A DNA stretch of 64,000 nucleotides from Microbacterium imperiale (GCF_017876655.1 NZ_JAGIOK010000001.1:3038001-3102000), one strand, 5' to 3'; shown: positions 6,814 through 17,589, numbered from the stretch's first letter. The notes: generated by a model not told the origin, from the letters alone. Program-made: numbers and translations.

Positions 6814-7056
6814 GTGCCTCTCTCTGACCGTGACCGTTCGATCCTCGACTTCGAGGCGCGCTGGACCGGGCACAGCGGGGCGAAGGAAGAGGCCGTCCGC
6901 GCCGAGCTCGGGCTGACGCCGGCGCGCTACTACCAGCTGCTGGGCCGCCTCGTCGACTCGGCCGAGGCGGTCGCGTACGACCCGATGCTCGTGCACCGGC
7001 TGCGCCGGCTCCGCGCCTCCGGACGTCGGGCGGGCGCCGGGCGCGCGGCCATGTGA
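6814..7056 (+). CDS. DUF3263 family protein
   Basis: 80 aa with a GTG start. It matches the small DUF3263 proteins of actinobacteria: LSDRDRSILDFEARW at the N-terminus, then an HTH-like segment KEEAVRAELGLTPARYYQLL, and a basic tail (LRRLRASGRRAGAGRAAM). Members are thought to bind DNA by their HTH-like helices, but no function is established. It lies directly upstream of a LytR_C gene, a common arrangement in this group. A TAGCGT box overlapping the DUF2332 stop lies 6 nt upstream, and GGAGG is also present. Confidence 0.8.
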   Translation: MPLSDRDRSILDFEARWTGHSGAKEEAVRAELGLTPARYYQLLGRLVDSAEAVAYDPMLVHRLRRLRASGRRAGAGRAAM

Positions 7057-7085
7057 CGCGAAGATTCGCCAGATAGCATTCGACC

Positions 7086-7670
7086 GTGCCGACAACGACC
7101 TACCCGAAGGACCGCTTCGACGAGCTGCCCGCTGACACCGTGCGCGTGGGTGCGCACCGCGCCGAGAACCCGCGTCTGCGGCCCGGCCTCGTGCTGTTCT
7201 GGTCGGCGGTGGCGGTACTCGTCCTGATCGCCGTGGGCGTTCTCGGCACCCTTCTCATCTCCGGACGGATCTCGATCTTCCCCTCGGGGTCGACATCGAC
7301 GCCCGCAGCCCAAGCGCCGGCAGACGCAGCACCCGTCGTCGACACGTCGTATCCGGTGCTCATCCTCAATGCCACCGCCGAGCGTGGGCTCGCGAACGCG
7401 ATCGCCGAGACGGTGATCGGCGCGGGATGGAGCTCCGAGTCGGTCAACGCCGGTGAGGCGGGTTCTCAGGACTTCGCGACCACGACGATCTACTACCCGT
7501 CGCCGGAGGACGAGGGTGCGGCGCGAGGCCTGGCCGAGGTCATCGGCGGGGCCAACCTCGAGATGAGCGACGCCTACCCCGGGCCGGTGGACGCCGACGG
7601 GAACCCCGGCACCCAGCTCACCGTGGTGGTCGGCGCGGATCGCGCCGGGGGCGGCGGCACCGCCGGCTGA
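7086..7670 (+). CDS. Membrane-anchored LytR C-terminal domain protein
   Basis: 194 aa, GTG start, with a TAGCAT box 6 nt upstream (probably leaderless). Order: a short cytoplasmic N-terminus, one membrane helix (about residues 36-61, LVLFWSAVAVLVLIAVGVLG), a Ser/Pro/Ala linker, then a LytR_C domain (about 95-180) with VLILNATAERGLANAIAETV and ATTTIYYPSPEDEGAARGLA. The LytR_C domain usually follows LCP domains in cell-wall polymer ligases; here it stands alone, as in many actinobacteria. It is probably extracellular and wall-associated. No catalytic motif is seen. Confidence 0.85.
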   Translation: MPTTTYPKDRFDELPADTVRVGAHRAENPRLRPGLVLFWSAVAVLVLIAVGVLGTLLISGRISIFPSGSTSTPAAQAPADAAPVVDTSYPVLILNATAERGLANAIAETVIGAGWSSESVNAGEAGSQDFATTTIYYPSPEDEGAARGLAEVIGGANLEMSDAYPGPVDADGNPGTQLTVVVGADRAGGGGTAG

Positions 7671-7791
7671 GCGTGTGTGTTTCACGCTCGTGAACTTCTC
7701 GATGCGGACGTGTCAACAGTGCTGAGAACGGCCGGATTCGGCGGAAAGCCCTGCATACGATGACGCTGTCGCACAGCATCAGGAGATTCGC

Positions 7792-7995
7792 ATGACACAG
7801 GGAACCGTCAAGTGGTTCAACGCCGAGAAGGGCTTCGGCTTCATCACGATGGCTGAAGGCCAGGATGTCTTCGTCCACTACTCCAACATCGAGATGAACG
7901 GATTCCGCGTGCTCGAAGAGGGGCAAGCGGTGGAGTTCACCGTGGGAACCGGCCAGAAGGGCCCTCAGGCGGAATCGGTCCGTCCCCTCGTCTGA
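7792..7995 (+). CDS. Cold shock protein, CspA family
   Basis: 67 aa, a full-length single cold shock domain. RNP1 (KGFGFI) and RNP2 (VFVHY) are both present, with the N-terminal [12 protein letters not shown] signature. It binds single-stranded RNA/DNA and acts as an RNA chaperone in the cytoplasm. A good AGGAG site lies before the ATG. It has its own 121-bp upstream region with a TACGAT box at 7756-7761, and a strong terminator follows, so it is a single-gene unit. Confidence 0.95.
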   Translation: MTQGTVKWFNAEKGFGFITMAEGQDVFVHYSNIEMNGFRVLEEGQAVEFTVGTGQKGPQAESVRPLV

Positions 7996-8015
7996 GCCGA
8001 CGCTCATCTCCCATA

Positions 8016-8051
8016 CGAAAGAGCGCGCCGCGATCGCGGCGCGCTCTTTCG
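8016..8051. terminator. Strong hairpin terminator after csp
   Basis: A perfect 16-bp stem (8016-8031 with 8036-8051) closed by a GATC tetraloop, with TTTCG at its 3' edge. It separates the cold shock gene from the groEL promoter. Confidence 0.85.
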
Positions 8052-8079
8052 TCGCTCCCGACACCGGGCGCGACGCGGC

Positions 8080-9796
<1,717 letters not shown>

Positions 9797-9807
9797 TCCA
9801 TACGCAG

Positions 9808-9835
9808 AACGGCCCCTCCTTCGGGAGGGGCCGTT
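9808..9835 (+). terminator. groEL terminator
   Basis: A 12-bp stem (9808-9819 with 9824-9835) with a stable TTCG tetraloop and a short T run. It lies between convergent groEL and WXG100 genes and may serve both. Confidence 0.85.
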
Positions 9836-9855
9836 TCGCGTTCCGGGGCTCGGTG

Positions 9856-10143
9856 TCAGCGGAACATGCCGGCCGCGGCGGACTCGGCGTGCAGGTACTG
9901 CTGGCCCGCGGCATCCAGGGCGGCTCCGATGTCGGTCAGCGCCGTCTCGACCTCGCGCTGGGCCGCCCGCCAGCGTTCGACGACCGATTGAAACGCGACC
10001 GCCGCACCGCCCGTCCACGACGACTGCAGCTGGGTGAGCTGTGCCATCATGGCGCCGGTGTCGGCCTCGAGGCGTCCCGACGTCGCTCGGATGGCGGCGG
10101 TGGCCGACGTGACGGCGTCGCTGTCGATGGAGAAGATGGCCAT
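9856..10143 (-). CDS. WXG100 family protein (ESAT-6-like)
   Basis: 95 aa, the standard WXG100 length, with the helix-turn-helix hairpin signature SSWTGGAAVAFQSVVERW at the centre and long amphipathic helices on both sides. WXG100 proteins form dimers and are usually exported by type VII (ESX) systems. No EccC-like ATPase or other ESX gene is nearby, so this is an orphan substrate or a core WXG100 protein. An AAGGAG site precedes the ATG at 10143. It lies downstream of the two-component genes but behind a hairpin, so it is probably separate. Confidence 0.9.
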   Translation of the reverse strand: MAIFSIDSDAVTSATAAIRATSGRLEADTGAMMAQLTQLQSSWTGGAAVAFQSVVERWRAAQREVETALTDIGAALDAAGQQYLHAESAAAGMFR

Positions 10144-10212
10144 GAGTGCTCCTTCGTTGTGGTGCGCCCAGGCTAGGGACGCCGAGCCCCGCCATCCGGC
10201 GCTCTCTCGCTG

Positions 10213-10232
10213 GCGGGGGACAACGCCCCCGC
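10213..10232 (-). terminator. Hairpin after two-component operon
   Basis: GCGGGGG (10213-10219) pairs with CCCCCGC (10226-10232) around a 6-nt loop. It lies between the end of the leftward sensor kinase gene and the WXG100 gene, so it probably ends the two-component operon. No clear T-tract on the minus strand. Confidence 0.5.
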
Positions 10233-10258
10233 GACACCCGTAGGGGAGGAGCGTCGGG

Positions 10259-11959
10259 TCAGGCCTGGTCGTCACGGAGTCGCGGCAGCGGCTGCGTCTC
10301 GATCCAGAGGTGCTCCGCCGCCTCGCGCCGGTCGGCGAGGGGCAACGACACCCGGAAGGTCGCGCCTCCACCCGGGGTGTTCTGCACGTCGATCGAGCCG
10401 TGCAGGGCCTCGACGATCGATGCGACGATCGACAGCCCGAGCCCGGAGCCCCCGGTCTCGCGCGTGCGCGACGTGTCGGCTCGCCAGAAGCGCTGGAAGA
10501 TCTTCTCGCGCAGCTGCTCGGGGATGCCTTCGCCGTGGTCGATCACCGAGATCCAGCCCATCCGCGTGTGCCGGTCGAGGCCGACGGCGATCTCGATCGG
10601 GGTGCCCTCGGGGCTGTACCGGCGTGCGTTGCCGATGAGGTTGGCCACGACCTGGCGGATGCGGTTCTCATCGCCCAGGACGACGGGCACGAGCGGCGGC
10701 TCGGCCGGGTGGACGAGCGGCGGGTCGCCCGCCGGCTGCTCGCGATCGCGCTGCTCGCCGGAGCGCTGATCGGCGGAGCGCTGCTCGGCGCGGCGGTCGT
10801 CGCGTGGTCGCCGGCGCAGGCGGGGCAGGCTCGGCCCGCCGCGGCCGCGACCGCTGCCGGGACGCTTCCGCCCGTTCGCGGCCTCGGGCTCGGTCGGTAG
10901 CTCCAGCGTCAGCGCGTCGTCGGAGAACTCGATGACCGAGACCTCGCGCTCGGGAGCGGCGGCACGCGTGTCGAGCGCGGCGTCGCGTGCGATGGGACGC
11001 AGGTCGACCGGGGCGATCGCGAGGTCGCGGCGCTCGTCGAGGCGGGCGAGGGCGAGCAGGTCTTCGACCAGCCCGCTCATGCGGACGGCCTCCTTCTCGA
11101 TGCGTTCCATCGACTGCGCCGTGTGCTCGGCGTCGGTGATGGCTCCCATGCGGTAGAGCTCGGCGTAGCCGCGCACGGTGACGAGGGGAGTGCGCAGCTC
11201 GTGGCTGGCGTCGCCGATGAAGCGGCGCATCTGCTGCACCGTCGCGTCCCGCTGGGCCAGGGCGGTGTCGATCCGGTCGAGCATCGCGTTGATCGCGATC
11301 TTGAGGCGTCCGACCTCGGTGCCGGGGGAGATGTCGCCCATCCGCTGGCTGAGGTCGCCGGCGGCGATGGTCATGGCGGTGTTCTCGACCTCACCGAGGC
11401 TGCGGAAGGTGAGCGTGACGAGCCAGCGGGTGCCGAGCGCGCCCGCGAGGAGGATCAGCGCCGCGATGATCGTGTAGATGCTGATGAAGTTCGTCACCGT
11501 CTGCGTGACAGCCGTCAGCGGCAGCGCGACGAGCTGGGTGTAGCTTTCCCGCGACCCTTCGGGCTGCAGCACGTCGACGCTGGCGTGGAAGGTGCCCGAG
11601 CCCTCACGTGCGGGGATCTCGAACGGCTCGGTGCCCTTCACGACGGTCTTGTCGAGCGTGAACGTGGTCGGCAGGTCGGGCTTGGGGAACTCCGGGCCGC
11701 CGGCGACCGAGAGCAGCTGACCCTCGGGGCTGTACACGGCCACGACGAAGGTCGTCGGGGGTGCGGTCGTGCTCGCTTCGAACGAGGCGATCCCGTCGTC
11801 GACGGTGACCTCCATCACCGAGCTCGCGAGATCGGTCGGAGCCAGCGACCGCAGGCTCTGATCGAGCGCTGACACCTGTGCGTTCCGCAGGAAGATCATC
11901 GTGCCCACGCCCGCGGCGATGAGACCCATCGCGAGCAAGGTGACGATCACACCCGTCAC
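10259..11959 (-). CDS. Sensor histidine kinase, TcrY/MprB-like
   Basis: 566 aa from GTG 11959. Order: membrane helix 1 (about 3-25), an extracellular sensor of about 120 residues, membrane helix 2 (about 158-180), HAMP (about 182-235), HisKA with His253 in GDASHELRTPLVTVRGY, an unusual Arg/Gln/Glu-rich insert (about 355-425), and HATPase_c with the N box (NLIGNARRYSP), DHGEGIP and GSGLGLSIV. It phosphorylates the response regulator encoded just upstream. The frame stays open upstream of the GTG with a plausible cytoplasmic lead (TRWWRGISLRTK), so the true N-terminus may be longer and begin with a rare start codon. The signal sensed is unknown. Confidence 0.9.
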   Translation of the reverse strand: MTGVIVTLLAMGLIAAGVGTMIFLRNAQVSALDQSLRSLAPTDLASSVMEVTVDDGIASFEASTTAPPTTFVVAVYSPEGQLLSVAGGPEFPKPDLPTTFTLDKTVVKGTEPFEIPAREGSGTFHASVDVLQPEGSRESYTQLVALPLTAVTQTVTNFISIYTIIAALILLAGALGTRWLVTLTFRSLGEVENTAMTIAAGDLSQRMGDISPGTEVGRLKIAINAMLDRIDTALAQRDATVQQMRRFIGDASHELRTPLVTVRGYAELYRMGAITDAEHTAQSMERIEKEAVRMSGLVEDLLALARLDERRDLAIAPVDLRPIARDAALDTRAAAPEREVSVIEFSDDALTLELPTEPEAANGRKRPGSGRGRGGPSLPRLRRRPRDDRRAEQRSADQRSGEQRDREQPAGDPPLVHPAEPPLVPVVLGDENRIRQVVANLIGNARRYSPEGTPIEIAVGLDRHTRMGWISVIDHGEGIPEQLREKIFQRFWRADTSRTRETGGSGLGLSIVASIVEALHGSIDVQNTPGGGATFRVSLPLADRREAAEHLWIETQPLPRLRDDQA

Positions 11960-12038
11960 CTTGGTGCGCAGGCTGATGCCGCGCCACCATCGGGTGACGC
12001 TGTCGTTCGCGGCGTCGGTCAGGCTGCTGCTCCGTCGA

Positions 12039-12731
12039 TCACGCCGACTTGTCGGCTTTGAGCATGTAGCCGAAGCCGCGCTTGGTCTGGATCAGCGGCT
12101 CGGAGGAGTGCGGGTCGATCTTGCGCCGCAGGTACGAGATGTAGCTCTCGACGATGCCGGCGTCGCCGTTGAAGTCGTACTCCCACACGTGATCGAGGAT
12201 CTGCGCCTTGCTCAGCACGCGGTTGGGGTTGAGCATGAGGTAGCGCAGCAGCTTGAACTCCGTCGGCGACAGGTCGATCGAGGCGTCGCCGACCTGCACG
12301 TCGTGCGTGTCCTGGTCCATCGTCAGCTCACCCGCGCGGATGATCGACTCCTCGTCGGCCTGCATCGTGCGCCGGAGGATGGCCTGGATGCGCGCCACGA
12401 TCTCGTCGAGGCTGAACGGCTTGGTGACGTAGTCGTCACCGCCCGCGTTGAGGCCCTCGATCTTGTCCTCGGTCTCGTCCTTCGCGGTGAGGAAGAGGAT
12501 GGGGGCCGTGTAGCCCGCGCCCCGCAGGCGCTTGGTCACGCTGAAGCCGTTCATGTCGGGGAGCATGACGTCGAGCACGATCAGATCGGGCTCCTCTTCG
12601 AGCACGGCCGAGATGGTCTGTGCGCCGTTGCCGACGGCGCGGACCTGGTAGCCGGCGAACTTCAGCCCGGTGATCAGCAGGTCACGGATGTTCGGTTCGT
12701 CGTCCACGACGAGGATGCGCGGTGCTGTCAT
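12039..12731 (-). CDS. OmpR/PhoB-family response regulator
   Basis: 230 aa. The receiver domain has DDEPN at residues 10-14, the phosphoacceptor Asp54 in LIVLDVMLPDMNG, and Lys in DDYVTKPFS. The C-terminal winged helix has LSPTEFKLLRYLMLNPNRVL and RRKIDPHSSEPLIQTKRGFGY. It is typical of TrcR/TcrA-like regulators of actinobacteria. It is first in a leftward operon with the sensor kinase. CAGTAT lies 6 nt before the ATG, suggesting a leaderless mRNA. Target genes are unknown. Confidence 0.94.
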   Translation of the reverse strand: MTAPRILVVDDEPNIRDLLITGLKFAGYQVRAVGNGAQTISAVLEEEPDLIVLDVMLPDMNGFSVTKRLRGAGYTAPILFLTAKDETEDKIEGLNAGGDDYVTKPFSLDEIVARIQAILRRTMQADEESIIRAGELTMDQDTHDVQVGDASIDLSPTEFKLLRYLMLNPNRVLSKAQILDHVWEYDFNGDAGIVESYISYLRRKIDPHSSEPLIQTKRGFGYMLKADKSA

Positions 12732-12819
12732 AGGCCCATACTGGCACCGGAATCCATCGGTTTGCTGGATATCGCTCCGCCGGGCGTCGCCGTGCTAGGC
12801 CACGGGGGAGGATGGGGAC

Positions 12820-13824
12820 ATGCCGCGTCCGATCGACTCCGACCGTCTCGCATTCCATCGACTCGTCTTCGCGCGGCGCCGCCACGGCTGGTGGACGCCG
12901 CTCGCGGTCGGGGGTCTCGGGCTCGTCATCTACGTCGTCTTCCTCCTGCTGCTGGCGCTCGCGGGCGTGGCCGCGGCCCTGTCGAACCCCGACGCGGCTC
13001 GCGCGCTCGAAGCCGTCCTCGCGGACGGCGGCTCGCTGGATGTGACGTCGCCGCTGTCGCTCGCCGTCGGGCTGGGCAGCGTCGCCCTGATGCTGCCCGC
13101 CTACCTGCTGGCATCGCTCGTGGTGAACGGGCGGCGACTGGGCTTCGCCTCGGCGGTCTACGGCCGACTGCGCTGGCGGTGGATGCTGGTGTGCGGCGGG
13201 CTCGCGGTCGCCACAGCCGTCGTCGTCACCCTCGTCACCGCCCTGCTCCCAGCCGAGGCGTCGGCAGCGCCGCTCCCGGCTCCGGCGGGAGCGGCGCTGT
13301 GGATCAGCCTGCTCGTGGTCGTCCTGCTCGTTCCGGTGCAGGCGACCGCGGAGGAGTACGTCTTTCGCGGGTACCTCATGCAGGCCATCGGGCGGTGGCT
13401 GCGGCATCCGTTGTTCGCCATCCTGCTGCCGGTTCCGCTGTTCGTCATCGGCCACCTGTACGACCCGGTCGGCCAGGCCGCCGTCGGACTCTTCGCCGTG
13501 GCGGCGGGCTGGCTCGCGTGGCGCACCGGCGGGCTCGAGGCCGCCATCGCGCTGCACATCGTCAACAATCTGCTGGCGTTCCTGCTGGGGCTGCTCGAGC
13601 TGTCCGACCCGGCGGCGACGGATGTCGGGTGGGTGAGCTTCGCGACATCCGTGCTGCTGATGGCGGTGTACTGCGCCGCGGTCGAGCTCGTCCTGCGTCG
13701 CCGGCCCATCGTGCGCACCTATGCGTTGCCGCGGGCACCGCTGCCGCCGACGGTCTCCATGCCGACGCCGACGGCGACCGTGCCGCTGCCCGGCGAGCCG
13801 ACGCCCGACCTGACGCGTCCCTGA
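12820..13824 (+). CDS. CPBP-family intramembrane glutamic endopeptidase
   Basis: 334 aa with about eight membrane helices. The CPBP (Abi/type II CAAX-like) motifs are present: EE in ATAEEYVFRGYLMQAIG, FVIGHLY with the conserved His, and HIVNN in AIALHIVNNLLA. Members cleave within the membrane; substrates in bacteria are mostly unknown, with roles in CAAX-like processing and peptide immunity. The C-terminal tail is Pro/Thr-rich and cytoplasmic. GGGAGG lies upstream of the ATG. It is divergent from the two-component operon, but a shared role is only a guess. Confidence 0.88.
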   Translation: MPRPIDSDRLAFHRLVFARRRHGWWTPLAVGGLGLVIYVVFLLLLALAGVAAALSNPDAARALEAVLADGGSLDVTSPLSLAVGLGSVALMLPAYLLASLVVNGRRLGFASAVYGRLRWRWMLVCGGLAVATAVVVTLVTALLPAEASAAPLPAPAGAALWISLLVVVLLVPVQATAEEYVFRGYLMQAIGRWLRHPLFAILLPVPLFVIGHLYDPVGQAAVGLFAVAAGWLAWRTGGLEAAIALHIVNNLLAFLLGLLELSDPAATDVGWVSFATSVLLMAVYCAAVELVLRRRPIVRTYALPRAPLPPTVSMPTPTATVPLPGEPTPDLTRP

Positions 13825-13848
13825 CCGCGGCTCCCGGCCCGGCGCGGG

Positions 13849-15492
13849 TCAGGCGGCGGCGAGCGTCTCGGCGTCGAGGATCGTGTAGCTGTAGCCCTGC
13901 TCGGCGAGGAACCGCTGACGGTTCTGGGCGAAGTCCTGATCGACGGTGTCGCGCGCGATCAAGGTGTAGAAGCTCGCCGTATGCCCGTTCGACTTCGGAC
14001 GCAGCAGGCGGCCCAGACGCTGCGCCTCTTCCTGCCGCGACCCGAACGATCCCGACACCTGGATGGCGACCGACGCGTCGGGCAGGTCGATCGAGAAGTT
14101 GGCGACCTTCGAGACGATGAGCACGGGGATCTCGCCCGTGCGGAAGGCCTCGTACAGCTCCTCGCGCTCGTCGACCGGGGTCGAGCCCGTGATCTTCGGA
14201 GCGCCCAGGGCGTCGGAGAGCACGTCGATCTGGTCGAGGTACTGTCCGATGACGAGGATCTGCTCGCCGGTGTGCTTCGCGACGAGATCGCGGACGACGC
14301 CGATCTTCGCGTGCGCGGTGGCCGCCAGACGGTAGCGCTCGTCATCGGCGGATGCAGCGTACTCGAGCCGATCGGAGGCGGGCAGGTCGACGCGCACCTC
14401 GTAGCAGACCGCGGGGGAGATGAAGCCCTGGGCCTCGATCTCCTTCCACGGGGCGTCGAAACGCTTGGGGCCGATGAGGCTGAAGACGTCGCCCTCGCGT
14501 CCGTCCTCGCGCACGAGCGTCGCGGTCAGGCCGAGGCGGCGGCGGGCCTGCAGATCAGCGGTGAGCTTGAACACCGGCGCCGGCAGCAGGTGCACTTCGT
14601 CGTAGACGACGAGGCCCCAGTCGAGAGCATCGAGCAGGGCCAGGTGCGCGTACTCGCCCTTCCGCTTGGCCGTGAGGATCTGGTAGGTCGCGATCGTGAC
14701 CGGCTTGACCTCCTTCGACTGCCCGGAGTACTCGCCGATCTCCTCGGGGGTCAGGCTCGTGCGCTTGAGCAGCTCGTTGCGCCACTGCCGCGCGCTTACC
14801 GTGTTCGTGACGAGGATGAGCGTCGTCGTCTTCGTGTCGGCCATCGCCGCCGCTCCGACGAGCGTCTTGCCGGCGCCGCAGGGGAGCACGACCACCCCCG
14901 AACCGCCCTCGGTGAAGATGTCGACCGCTTTGCGCTGGTACGGGCGCAGGGTCCAGCCGTCCTCGTGGAGCTCGATCTCGTGGGGCGTTCCGGGTGTGAA
15001 GCCCGCGAGGTCCTCGGCCGGCCAGCCGATCTTGAGCAGCTCCTGCTTGATCTGCCCGCGCGCCCACGCGTCGACGACGTAGGTGTCGGGGGTCGGGTGC
15101 CCCAGCAGCAGTGGCTGGATGCGCTTGTTCTTGGTGACCTCGGCGAGCACGGCGGCATCCGTCGATCGCAGGATCAGGGTGCCCTCGTCGTCGCGCTCGA
15201 TGACGAGCCGGCCGTAGCGCGTGACCGTCTCGCGGATGTCGGTCGACACCGAGGGCGGCACCGGGAAGCGCGACCAGCGGTCGAGGGTGGCGAGCATGTC
15301 GTCGGCGGTGTGACCGGCGGCGCGGGCGTTCCAGAGCCCCAGGCGCGTGATCCGGTACGTGTGGATGTGCTCGGGGGCGCGCTCCAGCTCCGCGAAGATC
15401 GCGAGCTCGTGCCGGGCGTCCTCGGCGCTGGGGTGGGCGACTTCGAGCAGTACGGTGCGGTCGCTCTGGACGATCAGGGGGCCATCAGCCAT
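13849..15492 (-). CDS. XPB/Ssl2-like DNA repair helicase
   Basis: 547 aa, superfamily 2. The N-terminal damage-recognition/wing part (about 1-180) is followed by the helicase core: PYQRKAVDIFTEGGSGVVVLPCGAGKT (Walker A region), motif II as DEVH rather than DEAD/DEXH, LGLTATLVREDG (motif III), and motif VI QRLGRLLRPK. Bacterial XPB unwinds DNA 3'-5' and is linked to nucleotide excision repair. It is followed on the same strand by the helicase-associated gene upstream in this operon, the usual pair in actinobacteria. The start is ATG 15492; a TTG three codons earlier is an alternative. Confidence 0.92.
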   Translation of the reverse strand: MADGPLIVQSDRTVLLEVAHPSAEDARHELAIFAELERAPEHIHTYRITRLGLWNARAAGHTADDMLATLDRWSRFPVPPSVSTDIRETVTRYGRLVIERDDEGTLILRSTDAAVLAEVTKNKRIQPLLLGHPTPDTYVVDAWARGQIKQELLKIGWPAEDLAGFTPGTPHEIELHEDGWTLRPYQRKAVDIFTEGGSGVVVLPCGAGKTLVGAAAMADTKTTTLILVTNTVSARQWRNELLKRTSLTPEEIGEYSGQSKEVKPVTIATYQILTAKRKGEYAHLALLDALDWGLVVYDEVHLLPAPVFKLTADLQARRRLGLTATLVREDGREGDVFSLIGPKRFDAPWKEIEAQGFISPAVCYEVRVDLPASDRLEYAASADDERYRLAATAHAKIGVVRDLVAKHTGEQILVIGQYLDQIDVLSDALGAPKITGSTPVDEREELYEAFRTGEIPVLIVSKVANFSIDLPDASVAIQVSGSFGSRQEEAQRLGRLLRPKSNGHTASFYTLIARDTVDQDFAQNRQRFLAEQGYSYTILDAETLAAA

Positions 15493-15563
15493 AACGAGCA
15501 ATCGTACCGGTGCCGCGCGTCATCGGGTCCGACAGGTGGGGACGGCGGGGTGCGGGTTCGGGG

Positions 15564-17312
15564 TCAGACGACGCGCGCCGACACGATGCTCGAGACGGGG
15601 AGGGTCCGCTCGACGTCCGACGCGCGATCGCGTCCCCGCAGCCGGCCGCCGCCGAGCCCCGTGGCCTCGAGCGAGAAGTCACGCGTCGAGCCGTCCGGCA
15701 GGCGCACGCTGACGGCGACGACCGCGCGCGCCTTGACCGCGTGCTCGAGCTCGCGCCCGAGCCAGGCGGTATCGGCGTCGCCCGCGGCGTGCGCGGCCCG
15801 CAGCCGTGCGATCAGGGCGCGGTGACCGGCGTCCGCGCTGTCGATGCCGGCGCCGTCGGCCGGGTCGGCGAGCTGGGCGCGATCGAGGATGCGGACCTGC
15901 CCGTCCTCGTCCACGGCCGCGACGGGGTAACGCGCGTCGCTGAGCATCCAGAAGACTGCGTCGACCGAGCTGCGGCTCACCAGGCGGTCGCCCTCGGCGA
16001 TGAGCCCGAGGGGCCGGAGGGCCTGGTCGACCGCCAGCGTGTCGAGGGCGCCGGGGTCGGTCGCCGTCACCTGCGTGCGCCCCGAGGCGTCGAGGCCGAC
16101 GCGCACTCGGCCATGGCGACGGGCCGCGCGCTCCAGCTCGTACGCGAGGGGCTGCGGCAGGCCGGTCAGCGAGATGCCCGTGAGGAACTCCGTCAGCGAC
16201 GCGGCATCCTCACCCGCGGCGAGTGCCGCGCCGATCGACTCGGCCGAGAAGCGGTAGGTGGATGCCTGTGCGCGTGACTCCCGACGCGCGGCGCGGCGCA
16301 GTCGCGCGTCGATCGCCGGCTCGAGGGGTCCGGGGGCGATAGCGGTGAGGTCGTTCTGCAGGAAGATGCGGTCGACCTCGCCGGGCAGATGCTGCTGCAG
16401 CGCCGCGTCGTCGACATCGCCGCCGGCTTCCATCGGGGCGGCCCACGACGGAGCCCGACCCGCGCGGTCGACCAGGGCCCACAGCTGCCACTGCGCGATG
16501 AGCCGGCGAGCACGTGCGTCCCACGACGGATCGAGCGGGTACGCCTGTGGCCAGGTGCGCAGCGGCATCCATCCGCCCGTGGGCGCGCGCAGCGCTGCCG
16601 GCAACGCCTCGCGCAGCGCTCGCGCGGTGCTCGACCACCGGTCGACGGTGGTGCGTGAGAGCCAGGTGTTCCCCGCGGTTGTGACGCGCCATTCGCGGCC
16701 CACCGGCGCGAGGAGTCCGGAGTCGAGGCCGATCGCGATGACGAGGTCGGCGGTCTCGGCGTCCGGCACGGCTCCCGCCTCGATCAGGCGGCGGCGGTCG
16801 CCCGCCCCGAGAGTGCCGGCACCCGTGCGACCGAGCGGCGCCGGCGCCGTCAGCAGCAGGACATCGGCCAGCGACGACAGCGCCGTGAACGCGCGCTCGG
16901 CGAGCTGGGCGTCGTCTTCTTCGCCGGCATCCGTCCGGGCAGGCGCACCGGCGTCTGCATCCACATCCGACGCGCCGGGACGCGGCAGGTCGGCCCAGAC
17001 GTTCGCCACCCCTCCGTACGGCTCGCCCGAGGGTGCCGTGAACCCGAGCGCCGTCAACGCCGCACGTTGCTTGCCCTCGGGCACGGGCCGGTTCGAGGCG
17101 ATGGCCTCATCCAGCGCCTCGACGAGGAGGCGCGGCAGCGACGGTGCTGCCTTCGCGACGGTAGCCGGGTCGAGCAGTGCTTCGGCGGCGTCGAAGAAGT
17201 CGGACCACGCGGCATCCGGCGCGATCCGCCGCGCGCGCAGCAGGGCGATCAGCGCGTCGTCGTCCGCCGCAGCGAGCCAGCTCGCCAGAGCGCGGGCGTC
17301 GACCGGGGTCAT
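15564..17312 (-). CDS. Helicase-associated domain protein (XPB partner)
   Basis: 582 aa, without Walker motifs. It has two helical N-terminal repeats (LASWLAAADDDALIALLRAR), a long linker with acidic stretch DAGEEDDAQL, a winged-helix region, and a C-terminal region with LDTLAVDQALRPLGLIAEGD. This layout fits the helicase-associated (Helicase_C_3/XPB-Ssl2-like) proteins encoded beside bacterial XPB. It probably acts with the adjacent helicase on damaged DNA, but no reaction is known. The gene starts 1 nt after the stop of the two-helix membrane protein gene and ends 71 bp before the helicase start, consistent with one operon. Confidence 0.8.
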   Translation of the reverse strand: MTPVDARALASWLAAADDDALIALLRARRIAPDAAWSDFFDAAEALLDPATVAKAAPSLPRLLVEALDEAIASNRPVPEGKQRAALTALGFTAPSGEPYGGVANVWADLPRPGASDVDADAGAPARTDAGEEDDAQLAERAFTALSSLADVLLLTAPAPLGRTGAGTLGAGDRRRLIEAGAVPDAETADLVIAIGLDSGLLAPVGREWRVTTAGNTWLSRTTVDRWSSTARALREALPAALRAPTGGWMPLRTWPQAYPLDPSWDARARRLIAQWQLWALVDRAGRAPSWAAPMEAGGDVDDAALQQHLPGEVDRIFLQNDLTAIAPGPLEPAIDARLRRAARRESRAQASTYRFSAESIGAALAAGEDAASLTEFLTGISLTGLPQPLAYELERAARRHGRVRVGLDASGRTQVTATDPGALDTLAVDQALRPLGLIAEGDRLVSRSSVDAVFWMLSDARYPVAAVDEDGQVRILDRAQLADPADGAGIDSADAGHRALIARLRAAHAAGDADTAWLGRELEHAVKARAVVAVSVRLPDGSTRDFSLEATGLGGGRLRGRDRASDVERTLPVSSIVSARVV

Positions 17313-17313
17313 G

Positions 17314-17589
17314 TCACCGACCCTTGTTGGCCCGGCCCCGTCGGATGAACGTCATGATGAGCACGGTCAGCAGCAGGGCGAAGGCGAGCGGTGGGGCGAT
17401 CCAGACGATCGCGCTGACGGTGGGCCAGGCTCCCGAGGCGAAGTCGGCCTGCTCGAGGCCTGTCGCCGTGCCGATGATGATCGAGAAGAAGCAGACGATC
17501 GCGAGAACCAGCAATCCCAGCGACATGAACGCGAGGATGCGGTCGATGCGGCGGACCGGAAGGTCGTCGCTCGGGCTGGGGGTGCTCAT
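17314..17589 (-). CDS. Two-helix membrane protein
   Basis: 91 aa with a short charged N-terminus, two membrane helices (LAFMSLGLLVLAIVCFFSII and TVSAIVWIAPPLAFALLLTV) and a basic C-terminal tail (RRGRANKGR). Both ends should be cytoplasmic by the positive-inside rule. No family was recognised. The ATG at 17589 lies 7 nt after a TACGCT box, suggesting a leaderless transcript that reads into the helicase pair. It overlaps nothing; its stop is 1 nt before the next ATG, so translation is likely coupled. Confidence 0.7.
   Translation of the reverse strand: MSTPSPSDDLPVRRIDRILAFMSLGLLVLAIVCFFSIIIGTATGLEQADFASGAWPTVSAIVWIAPPLAFALLLTVLIMTFIRRGRANKGR

Noticed and set aside
12682..13557. Leftward frame opposite the CPBP protease gene
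   Set aside because: Low-complexity Arg/Gln-rich product; the opposite strand has a complete membrane protease.
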